The notes under the pieces were generated by a model. The model was not told the origin of the DNA and made no database searches. It saw nothing but the letters and a program-made list of their open reading frames with translations. The translations under genes were made by a program, and so were the position numbers. From Streptomyces sp. 130 (GTDB lineage Bacteria; Actinomycetota; Actinomycetes; Streptomycetales; Streptomycetaceae), in assembly GCF_007096885.1 (NCBI RefSeq), contig NZ_VJNO01000006.1, positions 124,001-188,000 of the forward strand: a DNA stretch of 64,000 nucleotides, read 5' to 3'. This document shows, piece by piece, positions 34,358 through 43,858 of the stretch (the stretch's first letter is position 1; the number at the start of each line of letters is the position of its first letter).

Positions 34358-36034
34358 ATGCAGAAGCTCGAAGCACATGAGATGCCGCTCCACAAGGTCT
34401 TCAGCAGTGACTACGACTTCCGGATCCCCGACTATCAGCGGCCGTACGCCTGGGAGGTGGAGCAGGCCGTCCAGCTGCTCACCGACCTCGCGGAGGCGCT
34501 GGACCGGGGCAACGAGGAGCCCTACTTCCTCGGTTCGCTGGTGCTCGTCAAGGAGACCGGGCAGCCGAGATCCGAGGTCATCGACGGCCAGCAGCGTCTG
34601 ACCACGCTCACCATCCTGCTGTCGGTGCTGCGCGACCTGACGACTCAGGCGGAGCTGCGTGACGCCCTCCACAAACTGATCAACCAGCCCGGCGACCCGA
34701 TTCTCGGCAGGAAGCCGCAGCCCCGGCTGAAGCACCGACAGCGCGACGCGGACTTCTTCCACAGGTATGTCCAGGCCGGCGGCGCGATCGACGCGCTGCT
34801 CGCCGTGGACGGGACCACGCTGGCGACGGACGCGCAGAGGGCCGTCCGCGACAACACGGTCGCCCTGCACCGTGAACTGCTGGGGTGGTCCGAAGAGCGC
34901 CGCCTCGGCCTGGTCAGGATGCTCGGCGAGCGGACCTTCCTCGTCGTGGTCGCCACCCCCGACCTTGAGAGCGCGCACCGGATCTTCAGCGTGATGAACT
35001 CCCGCGGCCTGGACCTGTCTCCCACCGACATCTTCAAATCGCAGGTCATCGGAGCCCTGGAGGACCCGGGGGAATCGGAGAACTGCGCCCGCAAGTGGGA
35101 GGACGCCGAAGAGACCCTGGGCAGAGACGACTTCGCCGACCTCTTCCTCCACCTGCGGATGATCTACGAGAAGAAGCGGGCCGAGCGGGAACTGCTCAAG
35201 GAGTTCCCCAGGCAGGTGCTCGACCACTATCTGCCGGACAGGGCGGACGTCTTCGTCAACGACGTCGTCGTGCCGTACGCCGATGCGTACGCCCGGATCC
35301 GCGACGCGCGCTACGAGGCTTCGTTCGGCACGGAGCAGGTCAACGCCTGGTTCAAGCGGCTCCAGCAGACCGACAACAACGACTGGCGGCCCGCCGCGCT
35401 GTGGGCGCTGCGCAACCGCGAGCACGACCCGGAGTGGCTCAACCGCTTCCTCCGCGCGCTCGAACGGCTGTCCGCCAGCATGTTCATTCGCCGTGTCTAC
35501 ACCACCCCGCGCGTGACGCGCTACGCGGAACTGCTCCGCCAGCTCGACCAGGGGCGGGGCCTGGACTCGCCCGCGTTCGAGCTCACGGAGGCCGAGAAGG
35601 CCGAGACCCGGACCCGGCTCGAAGGCGAGCTGTACCTCGTCGGCAAGATCCGCAAGTACGTGCTGCTCCGTGTCGACGAAATGCTCTCCGAGGCCCACGG
35701 TGTCAAGTACGACCTTCCGCTCATCACCGTCGAGCATGTGCTGCCGCAGAACCCGCCGGCCGGTTCCCGGTGGACGGAGCTGTTCGACGAGGACCAGCGC
35801 GCGCACTGGACCCATCGGCTCGGCAACCTGGTCCTGCTCAACCGGGCGAAGAACTCCGCCGCGCAGAACTACGACTTCACCGCGAAGAAGGCCAAGTACT
35901 TCACCGGCCGCAGCGGTGCGGTTCCGTTCGCACTGACCAGCCAGGTGCTCCAGTACGAGGACTGGACGCCGGACGTCCTGGAGGCCCAGCACAAGACGCT
36001 GGTCGACCTCCTGGTCAAGGAGTGGGACCTGTGA
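34358..36034 (+). CDS. DUF262/HNH (GmrSD-type) restriction protein
   Basis: A 558-residue protein. The N-terminal DUF262 domain has IPDYQRPYAW (23-32) and VIDGQQRLTTL (74-84), the nucleotide-hydrolysing motif of GmrS. The C-terminal DUF1524-type HNH nuclease has ITVEHVLPQNPP and HRLGNLVLLNRAKNSAAQNY. Single-chain GmrSD proteins cleave phage DNA carrying glucosylated hydroxymethylcytosine. Specificity here is unknown. ATG 34358 is chosen because it starts the conserved N-terminus. Its 3' end overlaps the convergent small gene by 20 nt. Confidence 0.87.
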   Translation: MQKLEAHEMPLHKVFSSDYDFRIPDYQRPYAWEVEQAVQLLTDLAEALDRGNEEPYFLGSLVLVKETGQPRSEVIDGQQRLTTLTILLSVLRDLTTQAELRDALHKLINQPGDPILGRKPQPRLKHRQRDADFFHRYVQAGGAIDALLAVDGTTLATDAQRAVRDNTVALHRELLGWSEERRLGLVRMLGERTFLVVVATPDLESAHRIFSVMNSRGLDLSPTDIFKSQVIGALEDPGESENCARKWEDAEETLGRDDFADLFLHLRMIYEKKRAERELLKEFPRQVLDHYLPDRADVFVNDVVVPYADAYARIRDARYEASFGTEQVNAWFKRLQQTDNNDWRPAALWALRNREHDPEWLNRFLRALERLSASMFIRRVYTTPRVTRYAELLRQLDQGRGLDSPAFELTEAEKAETRTRLEGELYLVGKIRKYVLLRVDEMLSEAHGVKYDLPLITVEHVLPQNPPAGSRWTELFDEDQRAHWTHRLGNLVLLNRAKNSAAQNYDFTAKKAKYFTGRSGAVPFALTSQVLQYEDWTPDVLEAQHKTLVDLLVKEWDL

Positions 36035-36413
36035 CCGTCGTGCCGCCGGCGCCCAGCGCCGCCAGAAGCCCGGACACCTCCCGCAGGCGGACGCTGATCT
36101 CGGCCGGGGCCGGGGGCAGTTCACAGGTCCGGTAGTGGCACGCCGCGCTGAGCGCCGACCAGGTGGTGCGGCAGCGGCGGGCGGTGTCCTGGCCCGCGTA
36201 CCACTCCAGGCACAGCATCCGGTGCTTGCCCACCCGGGTCATGGAGGGGGTGACCCGGGTCCAGTAGGCGTCCAGGGCCTGGTCGAGTGCCATCCGGAGC
36301 AGTACGGCCGCGGCGCGGGCGCGTACGGCCGGGGCCAGGGCGAGCGCGCGCCCGGGTCCGGGGAGCAGGAGGTGACCGGCGGCGTGCACCAGGGTCTCGG
36401 GGGATGCGCTCAC
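36015..36413 (-). CDS. Small helical protein coupled to the SMC-like ATPase
   Basis: 132 residues, predicted all-helical. Key stretches are AVLLRMALDQALDAYWTRVT and HRMLCLEWYAGQDTARRC, followed by WSALSAACHYRTCELPPAPA. It starts within the stop of the ATPase gene (ATGA overlap), so the two are made as a pair. No family is recognised. It is likely the effector or regulatory partner of the ATPase. Confidence 0.65.
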   Translation of the reverse strand: MSASPETLVHAAGHLLLPGPGRALALAPAVRARAAAVLLRMALDQALDAYWTRVTPSMTRVGKHRMLCLEWYAGQDTARRCRTTWSALSAACHYRTCELPPAPAEISVRLREVSGLLAALGAGGTTVTGPTP

Positions 36414-38827
36414 CGGGCACCTCCGGAATTCCGCGCACCGGCGGCGCTCCGGATGGCCTTGGCGAGCGCCGTGGTGCGGCGCACCAGACTCCTGCGGTGG
36501 TCGGCCGTCGGAAGGGGCGTGTGCGAGCCGGAGTTGAACGCCTCGATCAGCGCCCAGCCGCCGGGGTGGATGCGCTCCAGGGCCTCGCGGGCGGGCTGCC
36601 GCGCGTCACCCAGCAGGGCGAGGGACACGTACGTCTTGGTGCGCTCCAAAGCGCCGATACGCTCCTCCACGGCCCGCAGGCTCAGCCCCTGATCGTCGCG
36701 CAGCCTGCGCCGCGCGGTCTCCAGACAGGCGGCCTCGACCGCCACCCGGCACATCGCGGGCAGGACATGGTCGGCCACGTCCTGCGGCAGGTACGGGTCG
36801 AGGGAGACGGCCCGCGCTTCCGCGAGAGCCTGGTCCACCGGGTCGGAGAGGGTCTCGACACCCACCACCGAGTCGGTCTGACGGGTGACGCGCAGGACGG
36901 TCGCCTTGATGCCGAGGTGGGCGATGGCCTGCTGGAGCCGGGTGTCGTGGGTGAACACGATCACCTGCCGGTCACGGGCGCAGGCGTCCAGGACCCGGGC
37001 CAGGCCCTCCACCTTCTCGGGGTCCATGGACTGCACCGGGTCGTCGATCACCAGGAAGCCGAAGGGGCTGGCCGCATGGGTGGCGCGGGGCAGGAAGAGG
37101 GAGAGCGCGAGGGAGTGCAGCTCGCCCTGGCTCATCACGCTGTAGGCGGGGGCCGACATCTCGTCCACGGAGACGTCCAGTTCGATCTTGCCACGCTTCG
37201 GGGTCCCGGCCAGCGTGACGGAGCCGAGCGTGACGCTGCTGTGCTCGCACAGCTGCCGCCACACCTCCTGGGACTGCTCGGCGAAGGGCCGCAGCCGCTC
37301 GTCGCGCAGCTCGTCGATGATCGGCCGCAGCCAGGCCCGGGCCTTGCGCGCGTGCTTGCGCCGCTCGCGGGCTGCCGCTGCCGCCTCCTCGGCGCCCAGC
37401 CACTCCGCGAGCCGCACGGCCGTCGGCTGCCAGAGACCGTCGTGCTCGGCGAGCCGGCGGGCGGCGTCCTCCCGCATCTGCCGGCAGGCCTCATGCAGCG
37501 CGGTCGCGGTGCGCTCGATGCGGTCCGCCAGCTCCCGGGGATGGGTCACGTCCCTGCACTGCGCCCACTCCTGCCACACCGAGGCGAACGCGGACGACTC
37601 TCCCCTCAGCCACACCGGAACCGGCTGGACGAGGCCATGGGCGGCCCGCACCGCCTCCGCCGTCTTCTGCTGGGCCGCCGCGGCGTCCTCGGCCTCCGTC
37701 CGCAGCCGCTCCACCTCGGCGCGCGTCCGCTCGGCCCACGCCCGGTCCAGCCGCTGCTCCGCGCCGCAGACCGGGCAGTCCGCGGTCCGCGAGCGCCGCT
37801 GCTGCTCCACCGCCGCCTCCAGGAGCGCGGCCAGGCGAAGGGCCTCATCGGCCCGGCCGTACCGGGCCTGCTCGGCGTGCGCGGCGGCGTCCCGCAGCCG
37901 CTCGACGGCCGCGCCGACCTCCCGCAGGTCCAGTTCGTCGAGACCGGCGTACCGCCGCAGCCGGGCCGGCCCGGAGTCGGTCGCCGGGTCGCGGCCTTCG
38001 AGGAGGGCCCGTACCCGGGCCAGGTCGCGCGTGCTTCCCGACAGCGCCTGAACGGCCTCGCGGGCCCGGGGGTCGTCGAGCGCGGCCAGCTCGGTGATCA
38101 GCTCCGCGGTGAGTCCGTCGGCCCGCTTGATGACCTGGTCGCTCTCGCTCGCCGCGTCCTTGACCCGGCCGTCGTACTCCGCGAGCAGTTCGAGCCCGAG
38201 GAGCTTGAAGAAGGCGTCGTGCAGCCCGCCGAGGGTGCCGTTGATCATTGAGCCGAGTTCGCTGTACGGCAGGAAGGGCCGGGACAGGTCAAGGGCCGCG
38301 GGGTCGATGACCTCCTCCAGCTTCCGTTCGGAGCGGTCGGCCCCCTCGACCCTGGTCCGGGCCTCGGTGACCTTCGCTCCGAACCAGGTCCGACGCACGG
38401 TGACGGCCTCGCCGCGCTCACCGACGGCGAGTTCGACGGCGACCTCGGGCGTGACGTCGGGGCTGTGCAGGTTGCGCCAGCCCTTCTGCCAGTCGCCGGC
38501 CCGCCGCCCCTCCCACCGGGAGTTGAGTCCGGTGATCGCGGTCTCGGCGGCCTCGGCGAAGCTCGACTTGCCCGAGCCGTTGGCCCCCGCGACGACGACC
38601 AGGCCGGGCCCCGGCGGCAGTTCGAGCGTGGTCCGCGGACCGATGCCGCGCCAGCCGCCCGCGGTGATGGACCGCAGCTGTACGGGATCGGCGCGTCCGC
38701 TGCCTCCACCGGCCCGTTCTTCGGGGAGCAGGTCACGCAGCAGCTGCCGCACCTCCGGCACCAGGCCGGAATCGTCCAGGCGGGTGAGCAGAAGGGCGCG
38801 CAGGGAGGCGGAGGGCTGATCGGTCAT
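36410..38827 (-). CDS. SMC/Rad50-like ATPase with zinc hook
   Basis: 805 residues. Walker A is GANGSGKSSF (81-90), a CPVCGAEQRL zinc-hook knuckle (351-354) sits between helical coiled-coil arms, and the ABC signature-like MSQGELHSLALSLFLPRA precedes Walker B FLVIDDPVQSMD (591-602) and VIVFTHD. The architecture is that of RecF/Rad50-type ATPases found in phage-defence modules. The C-terminal 150 residues after the D-loop (ALERTKTYVSLALLG and beyond) form an extra helical region. ATG 38827 is preceded by AAGGGAA. A copy of the island operator lies 87 nt upstream. Confidence 0.82.
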   Translation of the reverse strand: MTDQPSASLRALLLTRLDDSGLVPEVRQLLRDLLPEERAGGGSGRADPVQLRSITAGGWRGIGPRTTLELPPGPGLVVVAGANGSGKSSFAEAAETAITGLNSRWEGRRAGDWQKGWRNLHSPDVTPEVAVELAVGERGEAVTVRRTWFGAKVTEARTRVEGADRSERKLEEVIDPAALDLSRPFLPYSELGSMINGTLGGLHDAFFKLLGLELLAEYDGRVKDAASESDQVIKRADGLTAELITELAALDDPRAREAVQALSGSTRDLARVRALLEGRDPATDSGPARLRRYAGLDELDLREVGAAVERLRDAAAHAEQARYGRADEALRLAALLEAAVEQQRRSRTADCPVCGAEQRLDRAWAERTRAEVERLRTEAEDAAAAQQKTAEAVRAAHGLVQPVPVWLRGESSAFASVWQEWAQCRDVTHPRELADRIERTATALHEACRQMREDAARRLAEHDGLWQPTAVRLAEWLGAEEAAAAARERRKHARKARAWLRPIIDELRDERLRPFAEQSQEVWRQLCEHSSVTLGSVTLAGTPKRGKIELDVSVDEMSAPAYSVMSQGELHSLALSLFLPRATHAASPFGFLVIDDPVQSMDPEKVEGLARVLDACARDRQVIVFTHDTRLQQAIAHLGIKATVLRVTRQTDSVVGVETLSDPVDQALAEARAVSLDPYLPQDVADHVLPAMCRVAVEAACLETARRRLRDDQGLSLRAVEERIGALERTKTYVSLALLGDARQPAREALERIHPGGWALIEAFNSGSHTPLPTADHRRSLVRRTTALAKAIRSAAGARNSGGAR

Positions 38828-38914
38828 GGTCGGTTCCCTTGACTGGGCGTGACGGAAGGGGCTGCGCGAGCTGATGGCGCAGCCTGTTGGCATCATGAGT
38901 ATGTCGACGACCTG

Positions 38915-38929
38915 TTAGCGATGTCAACG
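38915..38929 (-). promoter_or_regulatory. Island operator, copy 2: GTTGAC-ATC-GCTAAC
   Basis: Read on the minus strand this is GTTGACATCGCTAAC, one mismatch from the GTTGAC-N3-GTCAAC palindrome. It contains TTGACA, followed after 18 nt by CATACT, a fair -35/-10 pair for the ATPase gene at 38827. Confidence 0.6.
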
Positions 38930-39155
38930 CATTTCTTGTGCTCACAGATTCGAAACTGTGTACACGTGCGGTCGGGCTGCGTCGCGAGGTGACCGGCCGG
39001 GGCATGGGCGTACGAGAGGTGTCCCGCCGTTCCGTCGGCAGGATGGGCACGGCTCGGTGCCCCGGCGGCCGGCGTATGCGGTGAGGGCGGGGGGAGGGGC
39101 CGAGGCCTGTTTCGGCCTGTCCCGGCCCGGGCCTCCGGCATGGGTACGGACACGG

Positions 39156-39183
39156 GCGCCCGGGGCGCGGTCGCCCCGGGCGC
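39156..39183. terminator. Strong hairpin ending the GTPase operon
   Basis: A perfect 12-bp stem (GCGCCCGGGGCG with CGCCCCGGGCGC, 4-nt loop). It lies 4 nt beyond the stop of the last gene of the minus-strand operon 39188-48571, so it is the likely transcription end. Confidence 0.75.
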
Positions 39184-39187
39184 GGGG

Positions 39188-40885
39188 TCAGCCCGCGGCC
39201 GGCCCGACGAGCTTCGCGGCCTCGTCGCGGAGGCTCCTGATTGCCTCCAGCGCTGTCTCGCGCGCGGCGCTGATCTCCGCACCGGGGCGCGTGAGGCCGC
39301 TCAGCGACTGTTCCACCTCCGCGATCCATGCGCCGAGGTGCTGCTCACCGGCGGCGGTGAGTTCGTTGCGCTGGCTGAGCGCCACTGCGGCGAAATGGTC
39401 CCGGAGCGCCTGGCGACGCTTGTTGATCTTCATCCGCTTGTTCTGGTCCTGCGCGATGCTCTTCACATCCATCAGCGGGCCCATGGCCGCCATGGCCCAC
39501 TGCACCTTTCCGGCCGTGCCGGTGACCTTCGCGGCCCCCTTGATCTTGCCCCAGGGCTTGTACTTGCCGACGCCGTTGGTGATCTTCCCGCCGATGTCGA
39601 GCGCCTTCTGGCCCGCTCGGGACTTGTTGAGCCAGTTCGCGACGTTGGCCGCCGCCTTCGGATCGTCGGCGACCTTCTTGATCCACTCGTGCAGTCTCTT
39701 GGCGCCCACCTTCGCGGCCTTTTCCGCCGCTTCCCTGACGGCCCGTTCGTACGGTGACTCCGCGGGTGCGGCGAGTTCCGCCTCGGGGGCGTCGACGTCA
39801 TTCACCCAGGCCTCGGGCTCGGGCACGCTCTCCCCGTGTTCGGCGGCCATCGCGTCGAACGCCACCCTCAGCGATGCGGAGAACGTGACGTCGAAGTCGG
39901 CGCGGGCGGCGATCAGTTCCCCGGTGACGGCAGTGGCGATATCGAGGGGGACGACGCCGTTCTGCTCGGAGACGCCGTCGGCGGCGATGCCTCCCGCCGT
40001 TCTGATCCTGGAGGCGACGATCCCGCTCTCCCTCTCCAGGGCGTCCAGCACCCCCTCCTTCGCCCGGGCGACCGACGCCTCGGCGTCCTTCGCGATCCGC
40101 GCGGCGTCGAGTGCCTCCCCCTCCAGCTCCCACCGTTGTTCGGCGTCCTGCAGAACCCGGATGAGCTCGTGTGCCTGCGCCTTGGGCCGGACACCCTCGA
40201 CGCCGGGTGCCGTGATTCGCCGCAACTCGGCGGTGAGGGCGTCGATACCGCTTTCCGCTGCGAGCAACTCACGATTCTCGTCGGAGAGTTCGGGATCGTT
40301 GGCCGCGTCGACGTAGTCGCGTGCGTCGGTCGGTATGACGGGGACACGGTCGGCGAAGGGGCCGAGCCGTTTGCGGACCTCGTCGAGGATGACCTCGCGG
40401 TCACTGTTCTCGGCGCTCATCTTGTTGACGACGACGACACCGCGGTCGGCGAACCCGTCGGCATCGAGCGCCTGCAGGATGGCTGCGGTCTCCGCCTCTC
40501 CCGGGAGCTCGCTCGTCGTCACGATCATCAGCGCGTCCGCGCCGCGCACGCCGCGTCGGGCGGCGGCGGAGTGCTCGTCGTTGCCGGACAGCGTTCCGGG
40601 CAGGTCGACCAGCGTCACGCCGTTCCACGGGTAGGGCGTCGCCCGCCGCGTCTTGGGTGCCGCGTCGACGAGCCTTTCCACCTCGGCCGCCGGGAGCCGG
40701 AGCAGTGCCGCGACGAGCATCGACTTCCCGGCGCTGTACGGACCCAGGAGCGCGATCCGCAGCGGACTCGTGTCGGCACGGGGCAGGCTCGCTGCCAGGT
40801 CCCGCGTGCGGGGGTGAGCGTTCAGGACCTCCTCGGCCCGGGAACTCAGCGCGAGGACGCGAGCGTCCCGTCCTCCGTCAGCCAT
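39188..40885 (-). CDS. Dynamin-like GTPase, shorter of a pair
   Basis: 565 residues. G1 is GPYSAGKSM (48-56, the dynamin-type P-loop), G3 is TLVDLPGTLS (91-100), G4 is VVVVNKMS (150-157). A long helical stalk region follows, with a conserved basic and amphipathic stretch (KKVADDPKAAANVANWLNKS, KINKRRQALRDHF) that could bind membrane. Paired GTPases of unequal length encoded side by side are the usual form of bacterial dynamin-like proteins. Its start overlaps the end of the partner gene by 8 nt. It is the last gene of the chaperone operon. Confidence 0.82.
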   Translation of the reverse strand: MADGGRDARVLALSSRAEEVLNAHPRTRDLAASLPRADTSPLRIALLGPYSAGKSMLVAALLRLPAAEVERLVDAAPKTRRATPYPWNGVTLVDLPGTLSGNDEHSAAARRGVRGADALMIVTTSELPGEAETAAILQALDADGFADRGVVVVNKMSAENSDREVILDEVRKRLGPFADRVPVIPTDARDYVDAANDPELSDENRELLAAESGIDALTAELRRITAPGVEGVRPKAQAHELIRVLQDAEQRWELEGEALDAARIAKDAEASVARAKEGVLDALERESGIVASRIRTAGGIAADGVSEQNGVVPLDIATAVTGELIAARADFDVTFSASLRVAFDAMAAEHGESVPEPEAWVNDVDAPEAELAAPAESPYERAVREAAEKAAKVGAKRLHEWIKKVADDPKAAANVANWLNKSRAGQKALDIGGKITNGVGKYKPWGKIKGAAKVTGTAGKVQWAMAAMGPLMDVKSIAQDQNKRMKINKRRQALRDHFAAVALSQRNELTAAGEQHLGAWIAEVEQSLSGLTRPGAEISAARETALEAIRSLRDEAAKLVGPAAG

Positions 40886-43856
40886 GTGTGGTCCCCTCTC
40901 CTTCTCCACTTGTGGAAACCGGGCAGCTCTCGATCCGCTCGGTGAGGACGTCCACGAGATGTTCACGCAGGCGCCTGCGCACTTCCTCGACGTGGGACGC
41001 GTCGGTCCAGACGCGGAGCTCGACTCCCGGCGTCCGGCGCGCCCGCCGGATGGCCGCCGGGTCGCCGCCCGCGAGAGCCAGGAGCCGGCGCGCCAGCACG
41101 AGGTCGATCGCGTCGAGGGCGGAGCGTACGGCCGACCGCATCCGGCCCAGCCGCTCGAACCGCTTCCGGGCGCTGCCGAGGTCCTCGGCCTGTGCGGCGA
41201 ACTGGGCGTCGACCTGGGCCGAAGCGTCCTCGACGATACGCTCCAGCCGCGCACCGATGAAGTCGTACAGACCGTCAACGCCGGTCTCCACCGAGGCTCT
41301 GGTGGCGCTGGCCCACCTGTCCTTCTCCTGCCGTACGCGGTCGACCTCACCGCTCACCGACTTCGCCGCTCCGGCCAGGGCCTCCGCCACGTAGACCGCC
41401 GTCACCGCCGGAGGCGGTACCGCGAGCTTCTTGGGGATTCCCTTCGCGGTGAGCGAGCCCAGGAGGGCCGTGGCCGCCCCCTTGGCTGCCGCCGCGCCCA
41501 TGGTGACGGCCTTCACGGCGGGACGCGGCCCCACCCGTGGCTGCTCGTCGTCCTGCGGGTCCTGCCGGTCCTGCCGGTCCGGGGTGGTCGCCTGCGTGCG
41601 CAGCAGCCTCTCCCGGTTCCGTGCCTCCCGTTCGAGCTCGTCCCCGAGCGCCGAGACCAGCCCCTCCAACCCCAGACCGGTGACGAAGTCGCTCCACCGC
41701 TGTGCGTGATCCGTTCCGCCCAGCGCCCGGACCACCTCCGGCAGTCGCTCCTTGGCGTGCCGGCGTTCGGCTTCGAGCCGGTCGCGGGTGCCGCGGCCGG
41801 CGATCCGGAAGGCGTCGAGCAGTGCGGCCCGCTCACCCGGTGCCGAGCGTTCGAGGCCGGCCAGCGTGCGGTGGATCTCCGGGAGTTCTCCGTCCAGCCG
41901 GTCGTGGATCGCGGCGAGCGGCGCCCGTATGCCCTCGGCCAGCCGAACGGCACGAAGCGGAATCGCGCGCTCGGCCAGGAGCCGGGCGAGGGACTGCTCC
42001 AGCTCGGGCAGCCCACTGGCCCGCAGGACCTCTTCTCCCAGGTCCCGGTCCTGCGCGGACAACGCCTCGTGCGCGGCGCCGGAGTGGACCGCGAGGATGA
42101 CGGGCGGGGCGATGCCGAGCGCCGTGGCGACCTGTTCGATCCGACCGGCGTGCTCCGGCACCGACTTGAACGCTCTGTCCGGGTGATCGGCGAAGAGCTT
42201 GAAGCGGGCGGGGGTGTTGACCTGCCCCTTCACATTGATGACCGCGAGCAGGGGTTTTCCCGAGAGGAGAAGCCGCCGGAGCTCCGCGGACTCCTCGTCG
42301 CGGAGCGTGTCGGCGTAGTTCCAGACGACCGCGTCGGCGCTGTCGCACGCCGCCCGTGCGCGCTGCGCGTCGAAATCGTCGTCCTTCGCGGCGAAGCCGG
42401 GTGTGTCCAGGTAGGTCACGGAGCCGACGTCGAACGCGGAGGTCTTCCGCGTGGTGCGGTGCGCCCCGAGCCCGATGCCGGACCGGTCCGCTTCACGCGT
42501 CAGGGCCTTGCGGAGCGTGGTCTTCCCGGACTTGGTCCTTCCGGCGATGGCCACGAGCAGCCTGCCCCGCACCGGGGGCAGGGGCCGCAAGGCAGCGCGC
42601 AGTTCGCGTTCGAGCGTTCCGATGCGACCGATGACCCCGGCGAGGTCCTCGCTCTCCATCGCGTGCTCGGAGTACGCCGTCCGTGTCGGACCGGCCTCGA
42701 CTTCGGCCCGGAGAACGGACTGGATGTCGCGGTAGTCCGAGCGGCTCGTGTCCACCGCCCCGGGGGGCAGCGCCAGTTCGCCGACCAGAGGATCGAGGGC
42801 CTCACGGAGGCCGGGTTCGGTGCTCCGTACGTCCATGGCCGCGGCCACCCGGTCGAACAGCGCGGTGTGCTTCGTGTACCAGGACTCCAGAGCGCGCAGC
42901 TGGTCGACGCCGTGCCGGGCGGCGACCGCCAGGAGGCCGGTCACGAGCCGTGCGGCCGAACTCGTGGCCGGTGGTGCGGGCAGGGAAGCGGTCATGGCCT
43001 CCGAGGCCGCCGCCGGCGCCTGTTCGATCAGGGTCCGGGTGCCGTCCGCCGCGAGCAGCTCCAGGGCGCTTTCCGGCACGGCGCCGGTGTCGCGGGCCTC
43101 GATCGCCCACAGCAGGGCGTCACGCCGGTCGGACCTGAATCCGGACCGCGCGTCCGGTCCGAGCCAGCGCCACCACTCCGGTCGTGCCGTCAGGAACGCC
43201 TCGTAGGCCTCCTCCGCCGCGATGAAGTCCCGCACCTTCTCCAGCCGGCTCGCCAGGTCCCGGTTCCGCAGATCCCGGGCCGCCGAGACGCTGTGCTGGA
43301 GGACGAGCTCCCGCGCGGCTGCCGCCCGCTGGGTCACGCGGGGCCGGCTCAGGTCGGCCAGCGCGCTGTCCACGTCGATCTCGCGGATCGACTGCCAGAT
43401 CTCCTCGGGCCAGTCCTCGCCCGCGCGACGGCATGGTTCGAGGGCCGCGGGCAGCAGGCGTTCCGCGACCGCCACCGCGGCGAGGTCCGCCCGCAGCGCT
43501 TCCACCGGCACACCGTCGAGCGCCTGAAGGCGAGGCCGTACGCCTTCGAGCCGCGTCAACTCCCGCAGCGCTCGGGCCTCTCCCGGCGTCGGGGTCCCGC
43601 CCCGGGCCATGGCCCGACGGACCAGTTCGTGTTCCTCGACGCACGCCGCAACGGCCTCGGAGACCCACGGGAGGGTGCTCCCGGACGGAGGGAGACCGGC
43701 GCAACCGCTCGCCCGGGACACCGTGTCCACCTTCTCGGCGAGCCGCCGGAGGGCGGCCTGCCCGGCCATGGCGTCCACGCCCAGCGGTTCGAGCAGAAGG
43801 GCCAGCGTCTCGGTGCGCAGGCTCGTCGTTCTGTCGTGCACTGCCGTGTCACTCAC
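40878..43856 (-). CDS. Dynamin-like GTPase, larger partner with helical N-terminal extension
   Basis: 992 residues. A 425-residue all-helical N-terminal region precedes a GTPase domain with G1 AIAGRTKSGKTTL (436-448), G3 TYLDTPGFAAK (481-491) and G4 VINVKGQ (539-545). Next come helices and a hydrophobic Ala-rich segment (AVTMGAAAAKGAATALLG, PPPAVTAVYVAEALAGAA) that could insert in or touch the membrane, then a coiled C-terminus. The GTG start lies 2 nt after the Hsp70 stop. The shorter GTPase is encoded next. The pair probably forms hetero-oligomers at the membrane. The link to Hsp70 is unusual. Confidence 0.8.
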   Translation of the reverse strand: MSDTAVHDRTTSLRTETLALLLEPLGVDAMAGQAALRRLAEKVDTVSRASGCAGLPPSGSTLPWVSEAVAACVEEHELVRRAMARGGTPTPGEARALRELTRLEGVRPRLQALDGVPVEALRADLAAVAVAERLLPAALEPCRRAGEDWPEEIWQSIREIDVDSALADLSRPRVTQRAAAARELVLQHSVSAARDLRNRDLASRLEKVRDFIAAEEAYEAFLTARPEWWRWLGPDARSGFRSDRRDALLWAIEARDTGAVPESALELLAADGTRTLIEQAPAAASEAMTASLPAPPATSSAARLVTGLLAVAARHGVDQLRALESWYTKHTALFDRVAAAMDVRSTEPGLREALDPLVGELALPPGAVDTSRSDYRDIQSVLRAEVEAGPTRTAYSEHAMESEDLAGVIGRIGTLERELRAALRPLPPVRGRLLVAIAGRTKSGKTTLRKALTREADRSGIGLGAHRTTRKTSAFDVGSVTYLDTPGFAAKDDDFDAQRARAACDSADAVVWNYADTLRDEESAELRRLLLSGKPLLAVINVKGQVNTPARFKLFADHPDRAFKSVPEHAGRIEQVATALGIAPPVILAVHSGAAHEALSAQDRDLGEEVLRASGLPELEQSLARLLAERAIPLRAVRLAEGIRAPLAAIHDRLDGELPEIHRTLAGLERSAPGERAALLDAFRIAGRGTRDRLEAERRHAKERLPEVVRALGGTDHAQRWSDFVTGLGLEGLVSALGDELEREARNRERLLRTQATTPDRQDRQDPQDDEQPRVGPRPAVKAVTMGAAAAKGAATALLGSLTAKGIPKKLAVPPPAVTAVYVAEALAGAAKSVSGEVDRVRQEKDRWASATRASVETGVDGLYDFIGARLERIVEDASAQVDAQFAAQAEDLGSARKRFERLGRMRSAVRSALDAIDLVLARRLLALAGGDPAAIRRARRTPGVELRVWTDASHVEEVRRRLREHLVDVLTERIESCPVSTSGEGEGTTHG

Positions 43857-43858
43857 CG

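Noticed and set aside
36015..36413. Reading the small ATPase partner as a HEPN ribonuclease
   Set aside because: It is helical and of suitable size, but no R-x4-6-H motif is present; the closest R and H are too far apart.
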